Shown here in pieces: positions 27,861 to 36,073 of a DNA stretch of 64,000 nt; positions within the stretch are counted from its first letter, which is position 1, and every line of letters starts with the position of its first letter. Source of the stretch: an uncultured Anaeromusa sp. GTDB taxonomy: Bacteria; Bacillota; Negativicutes; Anaeromusales; Anaeromusaceae. The stretch spans positions 1,163,501 to 1,227,500 of the forward strand of contig NZ_OY781460.1 of NCBI RefSeq assembly GCF_963676855.1. The letters are read 5' to 3'. Position numbers and translations under genes: made by a program. The notes under the pieces are model-generated. The model made no database searches and was not told the DNA's origin. It saw only the letters and a list, made by a program, of their open reading frames with translations.

Positions 27861-28721
27861 ATGAAAAAGAACATCATGAAAGCATTGGGAATTCTTTTTA
27901 TTGCCGTATTTGCCGTAGCGGCCATGGGCTGCGGTGGCAAACCAGCTGCTAAAGACGAGGCTGCCAAAGGGGAAAAGAAGGTCGTGCGCGTGGCCTTTAC
28001 CAACTATTACGTGCCTTATGATTTTGTAAATAAAGCAGGCGAACCGGACGGCATTGAAGTGCAGATTATGAAGGAAGTGGCTAAGTCGTTGCCGCAGTAT
28101 CAATTCAAATTTGAGCCGACCTCGGATGATGATTTGCTGATTGGTGTAGAGTCTGGAAAATATGACGTAGGCATCAAAGGCGTGTGGCAAACGGAAGCAC
28201 GCAAAACCAAGTTCATCTTCCCGAAAAAACCCATTGCCGCCAGCGTGATTGGCTTGACCTTCCGTAAGAGCGATGCCGATAAAATCAAAGATATGGAAAG
28301 TTTTGCCCAAACCGCCGGCAAGCTGGTGCCCATTGCGCCGCAAAACGCCCAATATGCGATTGTAGAGGAATTTAACAAAAAGAACGCGGCTACGCCGATA
28401 AAGCTTTTGCCTTCGGAGAGCTTCCAAGTGGCAGATGCCTATACGTGGGTGCTGGAAGGACGCTATGACGCTTTCTTTGATATTGAATTGGCTTATAAGA
28501 GCAATGTAGTTGATGAAAAAGGCGCTTACCATAAATTCAATGACCAACTGGCCTATGTTCGTTACAAAGCCATTCCTACGTATCCGATCTTCAACAAGAA
28601 AGACCAGGAATTGGCTGACGCTTATGACAAGGCTGTGGAAGAACTGACGAAGTCCGGAAAAATCAAAGAGCTGGAAGAAAAATATTTTGGTGAAGATTTG
28701 CTGCGGCTGGTTGAAAAATAA
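27861..28721 (+). CDS. ABC transporter substrate-binding lipoprotein (SBP family 3)
   Basis: 286 residues. A lipoprotein signal ends in AAMGC with C24 the likely lipidated residue. The mature part is an SBP_bac_3-type periplasmic-binding fold (NYYVPYDFVNKAGEPDGIEVQIMKEVAK; GKYDVGIKGVWQTEARKTKFIFP). The family binds polar amino acids, opines or related charged organic compounds. Identity of the ligand is not evident. AAGCGAGG lies upstream of the ATG. Confidence 0.92.
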   Translation: MKKNIMKALGILFIAVFAVAAMGCGGKPAAKDEAAKGEKKVVRVAFTNYYVPYDFVNKAGEPDGIEVQIMKEVAKSLPQYQFKFEPTSDDDLLIGVESGKYDVGIKGVWQTEARKTKFIFPKKPIAASVIGLTFRKSDADKIKDMESFAQTAGKLVPIAPQNAQYAIVEEFNKKNAATPIKLLPSESFQVADAYTWVLEGRYDAFFDIELAYKSNVVDEKGAYHKFNDQLAYVRYKAIPTYPIFNKKDQELADAYDKAVEELTKSGKIKELEEKYFGEDLLRLVEK

Positions 28722-28748
28722 CCGCTCCGCAACGGGGAGGCAAACCGT

Positions 28749-29453
28749 ATGAGACCCTTTGAACCGCTTTATATTTTGGAAGTTGTGCCCGACCTGCTGC
28801 CTTTTTTGTGGGTGACTCTGGCTGTAGTAGCAGCCTCGGTCATCCTAGGGACGGCTTTCGGATTTGTGCTGGCGGCGGCTAAACTGAGCCGCCACAAAGT
28901 TCTGCGCTTTTTAGGAGACGCCTATACCGGCGTAGTTCGCTGCACTCCGGCTGTTATTTTGCTGTTCATTGTCTTTTACGGTTTGCCTAAATTTTTTCTG
29001 GATGTATTTGACTATGACATCAATGAGATTCATAAGATGTTTTTTGTTATTATTGCCTTTACGCTGCTCTTTGCCGCAGCTATGTCCGAGGTTATTCGCT
29101 CCGCGTATTTGGCTGTCGACAAGGGGCAATATGAGGCGGCGGTTAGTGTAGGGATGACGCCGCTGCAGGCGCTGTATCGGATTATGCTGCCCCAGGGAGC
29201 CATCATTGCGCTGCCGAACTTCGGGAACTCCTTGATTACGCTTCTGAAGGAGGGCGCGTTAGCGTATACTATCGGTTTGGTGGACCTTCTGGGTTCAGGT
29301 AACCTGATCATCGCTCGCAATTATGGTTCCTATGCCTTGGAAATTTATATAGCCTTGTCCGTGATTTATTGGAGCATGGCGGTGGTGTTTGAAAAAGCAT
29401 TCGCGGCTTTAGAACACAGGCTGTCGCGGTTTAAGCGGCCTAAGACGGCGTAA
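28749..29453 (+). CDS. ABC transporter permease, HisM/GlnP type (first)
   Basis: 234 residues, about five membrane segments, with the EAA-type cytoplasmic loop QYEAAVSVGMTPLQALYRIMLPQGAIIALP that contacts the ATPase. It pairs with the next permease to form a heterodimeric channel. It lies 27 nt after the binding protein gene, with GGGGAGG upstream of its ATG. Confidence 0.92.
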   Translation: MRPFEPLYILEVVPDLLPFLWVTLAVVAASVILGTAFGFVLAAAKLSRHKVLRFLGDAYTGVVRCTPAVILLFIVFYGLPKFFLDVFDYDINEIHKMFFVIIAFTLLFAAAMSEVIRSAYLAVDKGQYEAAVSVGMTPLQALYRIMLPQGAIIALPNFGNSLITLLKEGALAYTIGLVDLLGSGNLIIARNYGSYALEIYIALSVIYWSMAVVFEKAFAALEHRLSRFKRPKTA

Positions 29454-29470
29454 AGGAGGACGGAAAAGCA

Positions 29471-30181
29471 ATGGAATTAAATTATGATTTTATGTGGAAA
29501 ACCTTTTCCGTTATCCTGGCGGGAATTCCAGTTACCTTGGAAATTACGCTGGTTTCTCTTTTAGTTGCGGCGCCATTCAGCTTTGCTATGGCCTTAGCTC
29601 GCATTTATGAAGTGAAGATTCTTAAAGATGCAGCCAGGCTTTACATCTCTTTTATTCGGGGTACGCCGATTGTATTGCAAATTTTGGTGGTATACAGTTT
29701 GGTGCCGAGCTTGTTGAATAGCCTGGTGAAGAGCCTTGCTTTGGACATCAAGGTGTTTGAAGTGGATCCCATCGTCTATGCATATGTGGTGTTCAGCATC
29801 AACACGGCGGCGCTGTTGGCGGAGGTATTTCGTTCGGCGTTGCTGAGCGTGCACGAAGGGCAAATTGAGGCCGGATTGTCGGTAGGTATGTCGCTGCCGC
29901 AAATTTACGCTCGCATTATCATTCCCCAGGCCATGGTAGCGGCGCTGCCGAATCTGTGCAATTTGTCGGTAAATCTAATCAAGAATACATCACTGGCGTT
30001 TTTGATGACCGTAAAAGATATTACCGCGATCGGTAAAATTCAAGCGTCCTATGGTTATAACTATATAGAAGCCTATATCGATGTGTTTTTGGTTTACTTT
30101 ATTCTGTGCTCGTTGGCGCAATGGCTGTTCCGGCTGGCGGAGGTGCGCGCAGGGGCGTTCCGGCAACTGAAAAGCTACTAA
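29471..30181 (+). CDS. ABC transporter permease, HisQ/GlnP type (second)
   Basis: 236 residues, about five membrane segments. The EAA loop is QIEAGLSVGMSLPQIYARIIIPQAMVAALP. It is a paralogue of the preceding permease, and the two form the membrane channel of the importer. A GGAGG site lies in the 17-nt gap. Confidence 0.92.
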   Translation: MELNYDFMWKTFSVILAGIPVTLEITLVSLLVAAPFSFAMALARIYEVKILKDAARLYISFIRGTPIVLQILVVYSLVPSLLNSLVKSLALDIKVFEVDPIVYAYVVFSINTAALLAEVFRSALLSVHEGQIEAGLSVGMSLPQIYARIIIPQAMVAALPNLCNLSVNLIKNTSLAFLMTVKDITAIGKIQASYGYNYIEAYIDVFLVYFILCSLAQWLFRLAEVRAGAFRQLKSY

Positions 30182-30199
30182 GAAGCTTGGGAGAGGTGC

Positions 30200-30946
30200 A
30201 TGAGTATGCTGGAATTACAAGATAAGGTGGCAATTGTCACCGGTGGTAATCAGGGGATCGGGCGGGCGACGGCATTACGGTTGGCGGAAGCTGGCGCTGT
30301 GGTTGTTATTGCTGCTCGTAATCAAGAACGAAATCAGCAAACAGTGGTGGAAATTGAACAACGATTTAACCGCAAAGCGGCGGCTTTTGCCGTAGACGTG
30401 TCCGATAGAAAAGCCGTGGAATCGTTGGTGGAAAAGGTTATCGAAGAGTTTGGGCATATTGATGTTTTGGTCAATAATGCCGGTATCTGCCGCTTGTCTC
30501 AGCCTTTTGAGGAACTGGAAGATGAGGCCTGGGATGCGGTGTTGGATGTGAACGTGAAAGGCGTTTTGCATTGCGTTCGCGCCGTCATTCCGCTTTTCAA
30601 AGCGCAGAAAGCGGGCAAGATTGTGAATGTGGCTTCGCTGGCGGGTGAAGTAGGCGGCATTGCAACAGCAGCGGACTATGTAGCGAGCAAGGCCGCTGTG
30701 ATTGGCCTGACGAAATCGCTGGCGCGCTATCTGGGGCCGTATCAGGTCAATGTCAACGCGGTAGCGCCTGGTTTTATTCGCACAAGTATGACTGAGACTA
30801 TGAAGATCGACGTAGAAGGGATTCCTTTGCGAAGCATCGGCGAGGCGGAGGATGTGGCGGAAGCGATCTGCTTTTTAGCTTCTCAGCGCTCGCGGTATAT
30901 TACCGGAACAACACTTGATGTAAACGGCGGGTTATACATGAAATGA
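30200..30946 (+). CDS. Short-chain dehydrogenase/reductase (FabG-like)
   Basis: 248 residues. Cofactor motif TGGNQGIGRA (about 13-22), NNAG near 90, and the catalytic S...Y-x-x-x-K, with the Y/K pair in YVASKAAV. The arginine in AARNQERN after strand 2 suggests NADP. Last gene of the UroD/ABC operon, 18 nt after the second permease and before a terminator, so it probably oxidises or reduces a derivative of the imported compound. Tandem ATGs at 30200 and 30206 leave the start uncertain by two codons. Confidence 0.88.
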   Translation: MSMLELQDKVAIVTGGNQGIGRATALRLAEAGAVVVIAARNQERNQQTVVEIEQRFNRKAAAFAVDVSDRKAVESLVEKVIEEFGHIDVLVNNAGICRLSQPFEELEDEAWDAVLDVNVKGVLHCVRAVIPLFKAQKAGKIVNVASLAGEVGGIATAADYVASKAAVIGLTKSLARYLGPYQVNVNAVAPGFIRTSMTETMKIDVEGIPLRSIGEAEDVAEAICFLASQRSRYITGTTLDVNGGLYMK

Positions 30947-30962
30947 AGGCTTGTGTTTGGCA

Positions 30963-30996
30963 AAGAACCGTATGGAAGCAATGGCTTCGGTACGGT
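30963..30996 (+). terminator. Terminator of the UroD-ABC-SDR operon
   Basis: AAGAACCGTA and TACGGTTCTT with an inner GGAAGC/GGCTTC stem, followed by a T run. Confidence 0.85.
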
Positions 30997-31067
30997 TCTT
31001 TTTTAACGTACCCGAATTTATAAGTTTTTACGGCTGAAAAACCTAGGTTTTTCAAGGGCTAGGAACT

Positions 31068-31275
31068 TCTGCATAAACGGCGGCATAACTGTATTTGAGA
31101 CAAGATTTACGCGCGACTCACAAAAATAGGAGTCGACGGCAGTTCCGCGAACTCGCTGGCGCTCAGACATACGGAACTGTTCTCCGTCGTCTCCTGTCTT
31201 TGCGTCCTGCGGACCGGATTGCTCCAAAAAAAGTCTCAAATACAGTCACGGCCACCGTAGTCTCAATCATTCCCT
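31068..31275. repeat. Nested palindromic repeat, copy A
   Basis: About 210 bp, nearly the same as 44278-44480. The outer arms contain ACTGTATTTGAGAC at 31087-31100 and its reverse complement GTCTCAAATACAGT at 31233-31246. An inner stem AGTTCCG/CGGAACT is flanked by GACGG/CCGTC and GGAG/CTCC. The whole element can fold into one long cruciform or RNA hairpin. It contains no transposase; ORFs inside it are not credible. It lies in a gap without genes. Confidence 0.8.
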
Positions 31276-31576
31276 TGCATTATTCCGCTGGCTCTTCTCT
31301 GTTGCTCTGAGTTGCGTTCTCTTCTAAGGACCACGTAGCGGTTTACTTATAAGACAATATTTTATATGATTGATTGTGATCCCTTTGTACAAGCAGTACA
31401 GGCTAAAGCTCAGACCGCTGCAATGGCTGCGACTCCCAAGCCGACGATGGCGGAAGGAATTTATAGATTAGGGAATCAGAGAATAGCGAGGGAGTTTAAG
31501 TCATTCCTAATCACATTTGTTCGGCGTGCAATTTGTACGAAAGCGCCTTTTTAGTGTCTGAGGGTAATAATAGGGG
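31276..31576. other. Gene-poor gap after repeat copy A
   Basis: About 300 bp with CT-rich sequence at the start. One 62-codon ORF (31366-31554) is present but lacks a ribosome site and recognisable features. No promoter or RNA was identified with confidence. Confidence 0.4.
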
Positions 31577-32695
31577 GTGGTGGAAATTCAAGCTAAAAAG
31601 TGGTTTCAGAGGATCGGGTACGGGAGCCTGATCTGTTTGATTTTATCCAATGGAGCTGTCCTTGCTTCGCCAGCGGAAAAACTAGAGAGTATAGGCGTGA
31701 ATAAGGAGAACACGCAATTTTTGGCAGGAAGTTTTTTTCAGCCGAGCTTGGTGACGAATTGGACAGAGAGCGATTTTGCCGCAGAGTATGAGGCGATGAA
31801 AAAGGTTTCCATGGATCATATTATATGGCAATGGACGGTCGACACCAAGGAGAAAAAGGCTTGCTATCCAACGGTACTTCCAGGGTATACGCAAATTTTT
31901 CGCGAAGACAAGGTTAAAATTTCTTTGGAGCAGGCGAGGAGAAACGGCATAAAAGTCTGGCTGGGTCTTGCTGCTAATGATGACTGGTTTCGCTATTATG
32001 CAAATGATGAAAAATGGTTAGCAAATGAGGTTGGCCTTAATAAAAAAATAGTACAGGAATTGTGGCAGCGTTACGGAGGCAGCTGCGGCGATACGGTTGC
32101 TGGCTTTTATATATGGCTGGAAGTGGAGAATGTTCATTTTCAAAATAGTGCTAAGCAAGAGCGAATTGCCACGGCCTATAAAGAAATTGCCGCAGAAGTT
32201 CACCGTATCACAGGGAAGCCTGTGATGATTGCTCCTTATTTTGCGCCGGGCAGCGGCTTGGATGCGGATGGCTACGCGGCTATGTGGGGCAAAGTGTTAA
32301 AGACAGCGCCCATTGATGTCATTGCGCTGCAGGACGGGTTTGGCGGTGAATATGGTTCTGCGGCAACCATTGCGACATGGTTGCCGCCCTTGAAAAAGAA
32401 GATAACCGAAGCTAGGCCGCAAACTGAATTATGGAGTGATCTAGAGACGTTTACCCCCGATTTTTTGTCGGCTCCTATTTCGCGGGTTATCAGCCAAATT
32501 AACGCCGAAAAAAGCTTTGTAAGCAAGTTTACAAGCTTTAGTTTTAATCATTATGATTCGCCTAATAATGGGCATCTACTGCGTTATCTCCAATACAAGC
32601 GATATGTTGAATCGCTCAAAGCGCCAGGCGGGAACCAGGCAGACCTTAAAGGGGTGGTCTTGGTAGAAGAGGACTCACAAGAGGCGACCCTATGA
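31577..32695 (+). CDS. Secreted DUF4434-like (glycosidase-fold) protein
   Basis: 372 residues starting with GTG behind a G-rich site. An N-terminal signal peptide (about 1-33, hydrophobic YGSLICLILSNGAVLASPA) is followed by a predicted TIM-barrel-like domain: SFFQPSLVTNWTESDF, DHIIWQWTVD, KVWLGLAANDDWF, GFYIWLEVEN, MIAPYFAPG, DVIALQDGFGG, LWSDLETF. These spaced W/D/E-rich strand ends resemble DUF4434/glycoside-hydrolase-like proteins. The enzymatic substrate is unknown. It stands alone between the repeat and a terminator. Confidence 0.65.
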   Translation: MVEIQAKKWFQRIGYGSLICLILSNGAVLASPAEKLESIGVNKENTQFLAGSFFQPSLVTNWTESDFAAEYEAMKKVSMDHIIWQWTVDTKEKKACYPTVLPGYTQIFREDKVKISLEQARRNGIKVWLGLAANDDWFRYYANDEKWLANEVGLNKKIVQELWQRYGGSCGDTVAGFYIWLEVENVHFQNSAKQERIATAYKEIAAEVHRITGKPVMIAPYFAPGSGLDADGYAAMWGKVLKTAPIDVIALQDGFGGEYGSAATIATWLPPLKKKITEARPQTELWSDLETFTPDFLSAPISRVISQINAEKSFVSKFTSFSFNHYDSPNNGHLLRYLQYKRYVESLKAPGGNQADLKGVVLVEEDSQEATL

Positions 32696-32814
32696 GGCGG
32701 AAAGCGTCACGGATTGAAGAAAAATAGACTGTTTTCAACCTGGATAACCGATTAAAAGATATTAAACAAGGAATTGGCGAGGGAGTGTATGGTGCGGAAA
32801 AAATATAGTGCTAT

Positions 32815-32855
32815 GGCGGGTCCTGCGGTTGAGCGGGACCTGCTTTTATTTATAA
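32815..32855 (+). terminator. Intrinsic terminator
   Basis: GCGGGTCC/GGGACCTGC stem around TGCGGTTGAGC, followed by TTTTATTTATAA. It follows the DUF4434-like gene at some distance. Confidence 0.7.
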
Positions 32856-32921
32856 GAGAGGCATCAAGTGTTAGGAGATTGTGAACCGGACGTTATTCTA
32901 TCTTGAACCCATCGCTTCAAC

Positions 32922-32950
32922 TTGACAAAGAAGAAACTTGTCGGTATATT
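32922..32950 (+). promoter_or_regulatory. Promoter of the marR-arsA operon
   Basis: Consensus TTGACA, a 17-nt spacer, TATATT. Predicted start near 32957, directly in front of the palindromic operator at 32963. Confidence 0.8.
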
Positions 32951-32962
32951 TTACTTAACGAA

Positions 32963-32981
32963 TATTTCGCATGTCGAAATA
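32963..32981. promoter_or_regulatory. Operator 1: TATTTCG-N5-CGAAATA
   Basis: A perfect 7-bp inverted repeat with spacer CATGT, just downstream of the predicted transcription start of the MarR gene. The same palindrome recurs at 33495-33513. Binding by the MarR protein encoded next is inference. Confidence 0.75.
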
Positions 32982-32998
32982 AAAGGAAGGTGATAAAA

Positions 32999-33478
32999 AT
33001 GGAATATAGTTCGGCTATGTATGAGTTCTTTTTGGAAAACATACAAAAAATTATGCTTCCTGAAGAGCTGATCGAGATTGGTTTGAGACTTTCGCGGTTT
33101 GAATTGGTTGCGTTGTTGGTGGTGGAGAAACAGCAAGGCCTTCCCATGAGTCCATTGGCGCAGCGTCTTGGCATTCCTCTTAGTACAGCTACTGGTGTGG
33201 TGGACCGGTTGGTGAAGATGGGCCTGCTGAAACGGGATCGTCAAGAAGATGATCGGCGGGTGGTTGTTGTTTTTCTTACTGATGAGGGGAAAGAGTTGGC
33301 GGGGACGATTCAAAAACAGTTTCATTCTATTTGGAGTCGAGTTCGCTCTTTTATTACTGAAGAAGAATTTGAAACCGCGCTAGTGATTCTGAAGAAAATT
33401 ATGGCCGGTTTCCAAAACGAATCACTGGAAAAAACAATTGTGAAATCTCCGCTAAGAAAACATATTGAAATTCAATAA
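32999..33478 (+). CDS. MarR-family transcriptional regulator
   Basis: 159 residues from ATG 32999, which has AAGGAAGGTGA upstream; a longer in-frame reading from 32903 would include the promoter and operator and is rejected. The winged HTH is MSPLAQRLGIPLSTATGVVDRLVKMGLLKRDRQEDDRRVVVVFLTDEGKEL. It lacks cysteines, unlike the MarR at 23628, so its ligand is probably organic. Matching operators upstream of itself and of the next gene suggest autoregulation and control of the ArsA-family ATPase and 4-TM genes. Confidence 0.92.
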   Translation: MEYSSAMYEFFLENIQKIMLPEELIEIGLRLSRFELVALLVVEKQQGLPMSPLAQRLGIPLSTATGVVDRLVKMGLLKRDRQEDDRRVVVVFLTDEGKELAGTIQKQFHSIWSRVRSFITEEEFETALVILKKIMAGFQNESLEKTIVKSPLRKHIEIQ

Positions 33479-33494
33479 AAAAATTTTAAACAGA

Positions 33495-33513
33495 TATTTC
33501 GGGGAACGAAATA
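33495..33513. promoter_or_regulatory. Operator 2: TATTTCG-N5-CGAAATA
   Basis: Same arms and same spacing as the site at 32963, with spacer GGGAA. It lies in the 54-nt gap between the MarR stop and the ArsA-family start. Confidence 0.75.
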
Positions 33514-33532
33514 ATGAAGAGGTGACATAGAA

Positions 33533-34702
33533 TTGCGCATTCTGCTTTATACCGGTAAAGGCGGCGTTGGTAAGACCAGCATTGCAGCGGCGACCGCTGT
33601 CAGTATGGCAGCAGGCGGTAAAAAGACGATGATTGTCAGCACTGATGCGGCCCATAGTCTTGGTGACGCGCTGGAAATGGAGGTAACTGACAAGCCAACC
33701 AAGGTGCAGGAAAATTTGTGGGCTCAGGAAATTGACGTACTGGCAAGTACGGAAAAGAGCTGGGGGAAAATACAGAGATATTTTGCGGAACTTTTGATTT
33801 CCCAAAATATTAGCAGTGTATCAGCGGATGAACTTCTCGTATTTCCCGGGCTGGAAGAGCTATTTTGTTTATTAGAAATTCTTAAACATTGTCGGGGGGG
33901 CGAGTATGAGGCGGTAATTATTGATTGCGCCCCTACCGGTGAAACTATCCGCTTGCTTAGCTTTCCAGAGGTGTTAACTTGGTGGTTGGAAAAAATATTC
34001 CCGTTGGAAAAACGCTTGTTAAAGGTAGCGCGTCCTTTATCTAAGCCTTTGCTTGGAATTCCTTTACCGCCTGAGGATGCATTGGAAAGCATTGCGCAAT
34101 TGATTCGACAATTGCAAGAAGCGCAGCAGATGCTGACGGATCAGAATCTGACTTCTGTCCGTATTGTGATGAACCCGGAAAAGATCGTCATCAAGGAAGC
34201 GGCGAGAAGTTTCATGTATTTGAATTTATACGGCTTCAATGTGGATGCTGTTATTGTTAATAAGGTGCTACCAGAAGAAGGCTGTGGCAGCTATTTTTCG
34301 CAATGGCGAGAGCTTCAAAAAACGTATGTTGCCCAGATCCAAGAACAGTTTAGCCCTGTGCCTGTTTTTAAGGTTCCTCTCTTTGGGGAGGAAGTCACCG
34401 GTGTCTCTGCTTTGCGGAACATGGGGAACGTGTGTTTTTACGGGCGAGATTCGATAGAACGGTTTTATTGCGGCCAGGCGCAGCGATTGAAGCAGGAGAA
34501 TGATCAGTTTGTAATGGAATTAGCACTTCCTTTCGTTAGTAAAGGAGAGATGGCTTTATCGCAGCAAGGAGAGGAGCTAACGTTTCGAATTGGCGGCTAT
34601 AAGCGTAATATTTGCCTACCGCGAAAATTAATAGGACGTGAAGTTGTTGGAGCCAATTTGGAGGATGGCGTGTTGGCGATAAAGTTTGGTGATAGGGGAT
34701 GA
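33533..34702 (+). CDS. ArsA/Get3-family ATPase with C-terminal HSP20-like domain
   Basis: 389 residues with a TTG start (GAGGTGA upstream). The deviant Walker A is KGGVGKTS (residues 9-16), switch I is STDAAHSLGDAL, and the Walker B/switch II region IIDCAPTGETIRLL is characteristic of ArsA/Get3. The C-terminal ~80 residues (FVMELALPFVSKGEMALSQ onward) form a beta-rich domain of the ArsA_HSP20 type. No arsenite-binding cysteine triad is obvious and no ArsB is nearby. A role in membrane-protein handling or stress is as plausible as arsenic export. It lies between a MarR gene and a 4-TM protein gene. Confidence 0.88.
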   Translation: MRILLYTGKGGVGKTSIAAATAVSMAAGGKKTMIVSTDAAHSLGDALEMEVTDKPTKVQENLWAQEIDVLASTEKSWGKIQRYFAELLISQNISSVSADELLVFPGLEELFCLLEILKHCRGGEYEAVIIDCAPTGETIRLLSFPEVLTWWLEKIFPLEKRLLKVARPLSKPLLGIPLPPEDALESIAQLIRQLQEAQQMLTDQNLTSVRIVMNPEKIVIKEAARSFMYLNLYGFNVDAVIVNKVLPEEGCGSYFSQWRELQKTYVAQIQEQFSPVPVFKVPLFGEEVTGVSALRNMGNVCFYGRDSIERFYCGQAQRLKQENDQFVMELALPFVSKGEMALSQQGEELTFRIGGYKRNICLPRKLIGREVVGANLEDGVLAIKFGDRG

Positions 34703-34715
34703 GGAGTTGAGCAGT

Positions 34716-35096
34716 ATGAGTGTGGCATTGGTGCTTGCCGGAGGGGTTTATCATTTGTTCTTTGGATTCTTTCATGCAGCTTTTTGGAAGATGAAGCTTT
34801 TTAATTGGCGTGAAGAACTGCCAGTGATGTCTCCTGTCAATCGTTTTGTGATTCAGGGAATGAATATTGCAGTAATAACTTTTATGTTTCTGATCGCGTA
34901 TGTCAGCTTGCGACATACGGGGGAGCTTTTGACGACTCCCTTGGGAAGGACAATTCTTATTGGGACGGCTGTTTTCTGGTTGGTCCGTCTTATTGTTGAA
35001 TTTGCCTTTAAGAAACGCGGCGCAGCCAATTCTTTGTTAGTTATTGCCTTTCTTATTGGCGTACTGCTATATGTGTTACCAATCGCGCTAATATAA
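34716..35096 (+). CDS. Small integral membrane protein, four helices
   Basis: 126 residues from ATG 34716 (GAGGAG upstream). Four predicted membrane segments at about 3-20, 45-65, 78-95 and 103-124, with charged loops KMKLFNWREELP and EFAFKKRGA. I do not recognise the family. It follows the ArsA-family gene by 13 nt and is probably its partner, for example a target or anchor in the membrane. Its transcript would have run into the terminator that IS21 has since interrupted. Confidence 0.75.
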   Translation: MSVALVLAGGVYHLFFGFFHAAFWKMKLFNWREELPVMSPVNRFVIQGMNIAVITFMFLIAYVSLRHTGELLTTPLGRTILIGTAVFWLVRLIVEFAFKKRGAANSLLVIAFLIGVLLYVLPIALI

Positions 35097-35204
35097 TAAA
35101 CTGCGAAATGTCGTAATAAATACTTACATTAAAATTGATAGATTCAGTGTTTTGTAAATGGCATGTTATATAAGATAACAGAGTTTGTGACCAAGAGTCG
35201 TTCT

Positions 35205-35254
35205 TGTCAACGCCGGTTTATTTTTGACCACCAGCGCCGGGTGAAAAATGACCA
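35205..35254. repeat. IS21 left terminal inverted repeat
   Basis: Starts TGTCAACGCCGG and matches the inverted right end at about 34 of 50 positions, including ACCA, AGCGCCGG and TGA blocks in the same spacing. Confidence 0.85.
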
Positions 35255-35265
35255 GTTGCAGCCGA

Positions 35266-36072
35266 TTAAGAACTGACCACTCCATCGGATTTCAAGAGTT
35301 CACCGCTTGGAGGGTGAGGAATCAAAGACAGACCGGCTTTGTTGCGATTCTTGAGACGATAGCTCTGGCCTCGTATGTTTATGACATGCGCGTGATGCAA
35401 CAGGCGGTCAAGGATGGCTGTCGCCAGCGGAACATCGCCCATTAGCTCGCCCCATTCGCCGAAGCCTTTATTGCTGGTCAATATAATGCTTCCTTTTTCA
35501 TAGCGCGAACAGACCAACTGAAAAAACAGATTCCCGGCATAGCGGTCAAGATGCGTGTAGCCAATTTCATCGATCAGTAACAGTCCCGGACGTTGATAAA
35601 CTTTCCAGCGGCGTTCCAGCCGCCCTTCGCTATCCGCTCGGCGCAGATCAGCAATCAATCGGTCCATACTGACAAAATACACGGAAAGACCTTTGCGAAT
35701 CGCTTCCGTGGCAAGACCGATCGCCAGATGGCTTTTGCCGACTCCCGGCGGTCCCAGTAAAATGACATTTTCCTGGCGATGCACAAAACTCAGTGTTTCC
35801 AGTTCGCGAATCAATCGTTCATCCAATCCAGGTTGAAAACTGAAATCAAACTCGCCAAGATTCTTCTTTTGCGGCAGACGCGATAGCTTTAAGCGCGTTT
35901 CCTCGCTGCGCACTTTCCGGACATCGTTTTCCGCATCCAGCAGTCGGTTTAAAAAACTCAGATAGGTTGGCTGCTCATGTGCTGCCAGTTCCAGATGCGC
36001 ATCCAGCGCTTGCGCTGAATGCGCCAATCCAAGAGCGTCAAGGCTATCGCGAACGTGTTCTAATTCCACCAT
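35266..36072 (-). CDS. istB: IS21 helper ATPase IstB
   Basis: About 268 residues from the ATG at 36072, which has GGAGG 10 nt before it; the reading 6 codons longer overlaps istA. Walker A is GPPGVGKSHLA and Walker B is LLIDEIGY, with the sensor-like ILTSNKGFGEW. IstB is a AAA+ ATPase that assembles on target DNA and stimulates the IstA transposase. The gene appears intact. Confidence 0.95.
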   Translation of the reverse strand: MVELEHVRDSLDALGLAHSAQALDAHLELAAHEQPTYLSFLNRLLDAENDVRKVRSEETRLKLSRLPQKKNLGEFDFSFQPGLDERLIRELETLSFVHRQENVILLGPPGVGKSHLAIGLATEAIRKGLSVYFVSMDRLIADLRRADSEGRLERRWKVYQRPGLLLIDEIGYTHLDRYAGNLFFQLVCSRYEKGSIILTSNKGFGEWGELMGDVPLATAILDRLLHHAHVINIRGQSYRLKNRNKAGLSLIPHPPSGELLKSDGVVSS

Positions 36073-36073
36073 A

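Noticed and set aside
31366..31554. 62-codon ORF as a gene
   Set aside because: No ribosome binding site, no recognisable domain, composition unlike neighbours.
32789..32881. A ~30-codon ORF before the MarR gene
   Set aside because: It overlaps the terminator hairpin at 32815-32855 and encodes no recognisable segment.
33533..34702. Arsenite-pump ATPase ArsA in the strict sense
   Set aside because: No ArsB, ArsD or ArsR neighbours and no clear arsenite-binding cysteines; kept as ArsA/Get3 family only.
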